From an uncultured Prevotellaceae bacterium (lineage in GTDB: Bacteria > Bacteroidota > Bacteroidia > Bacteroidales > Bacteroidaceae): a stretch of DNA of 43,952 nucleotides. Made by a program: the position numbers and the translations under genes. The stretch spans positions 1-43,952 of the forward strand of contig CAMNIN010000005.1 in the NCBI GenBank assembly GCA_946540735.1. The letters are read 5' to 3'. This document shows positions 42,034 to 43,952 of the stretch, in pieces; the stretch's first letter is position 1; every line of letters begins with the position of its first letter. The notes under the pieces are model-generated. The model was not told the origin of the DNA and did not search any database. It saw only the letters and a program-made list of their open reading frames with translations.

Positions 42034-42064
42034 CGAAATTACTTGTTTTTCATGAGAAAAACAA
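42034..42064 (-). promoter_or_regulatory. Promoter of serC with an internal dyad
   Basis: TTG (42064-42062) and TAATTTCG (42041-42034), a one-base variant of TAnnTTTG, are 20 bases apart on the minus strand. Between them lies a dyad GTTTTTC-ATGA-GAAAAAC (42045-42062). An operator or structural element placed between the two promoter boxes is inferred from position. Confidence 0.55.
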
Positions 42065-42161
42065 ATAAACCGCTCGGTTTTTTACCCACAGCCGCCAACA
42101 TTTGACGACGGTCAAAAGCAGTGGTACCGCAAATGGTCAAGAAATGCCTTCAAGACCACCA

Positions 42162-43367
42162 TCAGTGAGTGATTTTCTCACGCAGTTTGTCGATCTCATC
42201 GAATTCTTTTCCCATATTGAGGTTCAGGTAAATCGTATAGAGAGCAGGCACCCATTTTTCTTTCTGATCAGGCGCCAGCGCGCGGAACCGCTCCATGAAC
42301 GGACGGCTCTTCTCATACAGTTCATTCACAGCCTTGCGCTTCTTCCGGTTGCGGGTCATGGTCCGCTCCAGGGTCAATGCCTGGTTGTAGTAAGCCAGCC
42401 CCATGTTGCAGTAAGCCTCGGGCATGCTGTCGTTGAGGGCCAGCAGCCGCTCCGTCAGCTTGATACACCGGTCGTATTGTCCGGCATTGAGCAATGCCGT
42501 ACTTTTGGCGAAGAGGAAGAGCACATTGGTACTGTCGGAGGCCAAAGCCCCGTCGATATACACGGTGGCGGAATCTGCCATACCACGGACGTTGTAATAG
42601 TCGACAATCCTCGGGAAGAAGAACACGTGTTTCGGATTATTGGCGAATCCTCTCCTCAAGGTTTCCATATAGGCCATGGTATCGGCTTGGAGAAGATGCG
42701 TCTCGGCCACATATTGCAGCACGTTGTCGAGCTTTGCGGTGTCGGTCTCCGCCAGGGTCTGGTATTTCAGCACCTTGTCTGCATCTTTGAGCCGATAGCC
42801 AGAATAGAGCGCCCAATAGGCCGCAGCGGTCCTTAGCGAATCCGTCGAGGCGTATGGATGCCCAGAGAAAAGCGGTTGCCGTTCGCAGTCAAGGTAAGCA
42901 TCATAAAAATCCCAGGAGCGTTGGAAATCGAGCTTTCTCAGGAAGAACGCCCCTCCATTGTAGAGATTGGGTCTGAGTCCGTTGAGATAGTCCGCGTTTT
43001 TGGTCCGGTATTTGATTTTCACCACCCCTTTTTTGTTGGGCAAGGCATCGATGGAGTCAAACCGCTCGCAGATGTCAAACAATTTCTTTGCTATCGTGAA
43101 AAGAGAGGCGGTATCATATTTCTGTTTGAGATACAGTTTCTCATTTCCCTGAACATATTGCAATTTGACAGCGTCGATCAGTGTCGTCCAAATTTTCTCG
43201 TTACGCAAATTGGCGGAATCCTTCAAAAGGCCAGTCATCAGCGACTCCGCCTTGTCGAGGTTTTTAGCGCTTTTGATATAATTGCTTGCTTCATTGATGG
43301 CTTTTTTCTGAGCACAGACCATCTGTGGCAAGCACAGCAACAGAGCGTATAGGAACAATCTTTTCAT
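42162..43367 (-). CDS. Exported TPR-type protein
   Basis: A 401-residue protein with a signal peptide (MKRLFLYALLLCLPQMVCAQ) and an all-helical, TPR-like pattern after it. Examples are YIKSAKNLDKAESLMTGLLK, a middle region with AAYWALYSGYRLKDADKVLK, and the clear C-terminal units DSTNVLFLFAKSTALLNAGQ and YCNMGLAYYNQALTL. The start is ATG 43367; the frame is open to 43433 but that part lacks signal character. It is the second of two TPR genes in tandem. Such proteins often act as scaffolds in the periplasm or outer membrane; nothing more specific can be said. Confidence 0.8.
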   Translation of the reverse strand: MKRLFLYALLLCLPQMVCAQKKAINEASNYIKSAKNLDKAESLMTGLLKDSANLRNEKIWTTLIDAVKLQYVQGNEKLYLKQKYDTASLFTIAKKLFDICERFDSIDALPNKKGVVKIKYRTKNADYLNGLRPNLYNGGAFFLRKLDFQRSWDFYDAYLDCERQPLFSGHPYASTDSLRTAAAYWALYSGYRLKDADKVLKYQTLAETDTAKLDNVLQYVAETHLLQADTMAYMETLRRGFANNPKHVFFFPRIVDYYNVRGMADSATVYIDGALASDSTNVLFLFAKSTALLNAGQYDRCIKLTERLLALNDSMPEAYCNMGLAYYNQALTLERTMTRNRKKRKAVNELYEKSRPFMERFRALAPDQKEKWVPALYTIYLNLNMGKEFDEIDKLREKITH

Positions 43368-43383
43368 CCTTAATATGGGCTTT

Positions 43384-43429
43384 GGGTATCCCACTGGGAA
43401 AACAGACAGTGGGCTATATATACATACCC
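43384..43429. repeat. Nested inverted repeats in the leader of the TPR gene
   Basis: CCCACTG (43390-43396) pairs with CAGTGGG (43407-43413). An outer pair, GGGTAT (43384-43389) with ATACCC (43424-43429), can stack on it with a 10-base AT-rich bulge. It lies 17 bases above ATG 43367 and could be a leader RNA structure or part of a terminator for the upstream gene. Confidence 0.5.
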
Positions 43430-43445
43430 ACAACTTAGTTAAATT

Positions 43446-43474
43446 GAGGAGGGTGTGGATTTCACACCCTCCTC
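43446..43474 (-). terminator. Strong hairpin after the edge TPR gene
   Basis: A perfect 12-bp stem, GAGGAGGGTGTG (43446-43457) with CACACCCTCCTC (43463-43474), and a 5-base loop, 23 bases past the stop at 43498. On the minus strand only AATTTAAC follows, so the T-tail is poor. It probably terminates or stabilises the 3' end of the upstream transcript. Confidence 0.65.
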
Positions 43475-43497
43475 TATTCTTATCCTTATTCTAATGA

Positions 43498-43952
43498 TTA
43501 GTGAGAGTCGGCCTCTGCTGCCTTGGTACGAGCATCATCAGCACCATAAAGCTGATAGCAGCAGCGATAGAGGGGATATCCCCAGTTGGCTTTCTCCTTG
43601 CCAGGATCCAGTTCCTTGGCCTTCTGGAGGTATCCGAGTGCCTCCTCATAGATCGGGCGGATCTGGCTCATGGCTGCCTCGGGCACGCGGCCGGTCTTAC
43701 CAGCGGCACGGTTCTCAGCTTGCGACCCGCGGTCGAGCTGACATGCACCGAGATAGGTAAGGATCTGGGCGTTTTCGGGCTGCTGTGCGAGAGCCTTCTT
43801 GAAGTATTCGACAGCGTCGTCGAGTTTCTGGTCCATCATGGCGTTCTGTCCCCTGACGGCCCACACCACGAAGTTGTTGGGATCGCTCTGCAGTTTCTGG
43901 TCGAAGACTTTATTGAGCTGATCGTTCATCTTCATCGAGGAATACATGTTGA
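43498..43952 (-). CDS. TPR protein, N-terminal part outside the window
   Basis: The last 151 or so residues of a protein whose frame stays open to the window edge. A TPR pattern is clear: NFVVWAVRGQNAMMDQKLDD, AVEYFKKALAQQPENAQILT, YLGACQLDRG and then IRPIYEEALGYLQKAKELDP. ATG 43947 is unlikely to be the true start because the sequence already looks like the inside of a repeat array (SSMKMNDQLNKVFDQ). It is upstream of, and in the same direction as, the other TPR gene. The C-terminal end (WGYPLYRCCYQLYGADDART) resembles the end of Bacteroidota TPR proteins. Family unknown. Confidence 0.75.
   Translation of the reverse strand, partial: NMYSSMKMNDQLNKVFDQKLQSDPNNFVVWAVRGQNAMMDQKLDDAVEYFKKALAQQPENAQILTYLGACQLDRGSQAENRAAGKTGRVPEAAMSQIRPIYEEALGYLQKAKELDPGKEKANWGYPLYRCCYQLYGADDARTKAAEADSH

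Overview
This window looks like the chromosome of a Bacteroidales bacterium, most likely a Prevotella-type member. The grounds are: promoters of the Bacteroidota form TAnnTTTG with an upstream TTG; an almost complete absence of Shine-Dalgarno sequences; a moxR-bat aerotolerance operon; a type IX secretion (T9SS) plug protein; secreted proteins ending in short T9SS-like sorting tails; a FISUMP-type surface protein; and a short 3-phosphoglycerate dehydrogenase of the Bacteroidales type. Species assignment is inference. No phage, IS element, integrase or CRISPR array is visible.

Layout. 1-193: the 5' part of tRNA-Ser(GCU) with its promoter, and a terminator for the next block. 214-13647 (minus): one tightly packed block reading moxR, DUF58, a BatD-like membrane protein, batA, batB, batC, a batD-batE fusion, a PAP2 phosphatase, queA, a DUF2027/Smr protein and nadE. 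13861-14255 (plus): a remnant of an AAA-ATPase/PD-(D/E)XK protein that has lost its middle. 14505-21464 (minus): a translation and one-carbon housekeeping block reading DUF4375-like, smpB, metH, HAD phosphatase, map, tsaD and stand-alone cinA/pncC. 21699-24815 (plus): a NifU-like scaffold, its GGGtGRT partner and the T9SS plug protein. 24830-28516: an SDR oxidoreductase, a secreted protein with a duplicated module, and an AraC regulator.

28692-34344 (plus): an RND efflux system (lipoprotein adaptor, pump, TolC-like channel), divergent from the AraC gene with a dyad between them. 34455-37571: a secreted DUF362 protein, an unannotated 52-residue membrane protein whose 3' end lies in a bidirectional terminator, an orphan secreted protein, and a FISUMP protein with a homopolymer and 10-bp repeats upstream. 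37925-38012: tRNA-Ser(CGA) with an unusual A19/U56 pair. 38092-41977 (minus): serC, serA, an intrinsic terminator, a DUF1015 protein and a YigZ/IMPACT protein. 42162-43952: two TPR genes, the last cut by the window edge.

The most promising poorly understood units are the NifU-like/GGGtGRT pair, the serC-serA-(terminator)-DUF1015-yigZ arrangement, and the small membrane protein at 35435-35593. Gene functions are inferred from sequence motifs read by eye; no database search was run.
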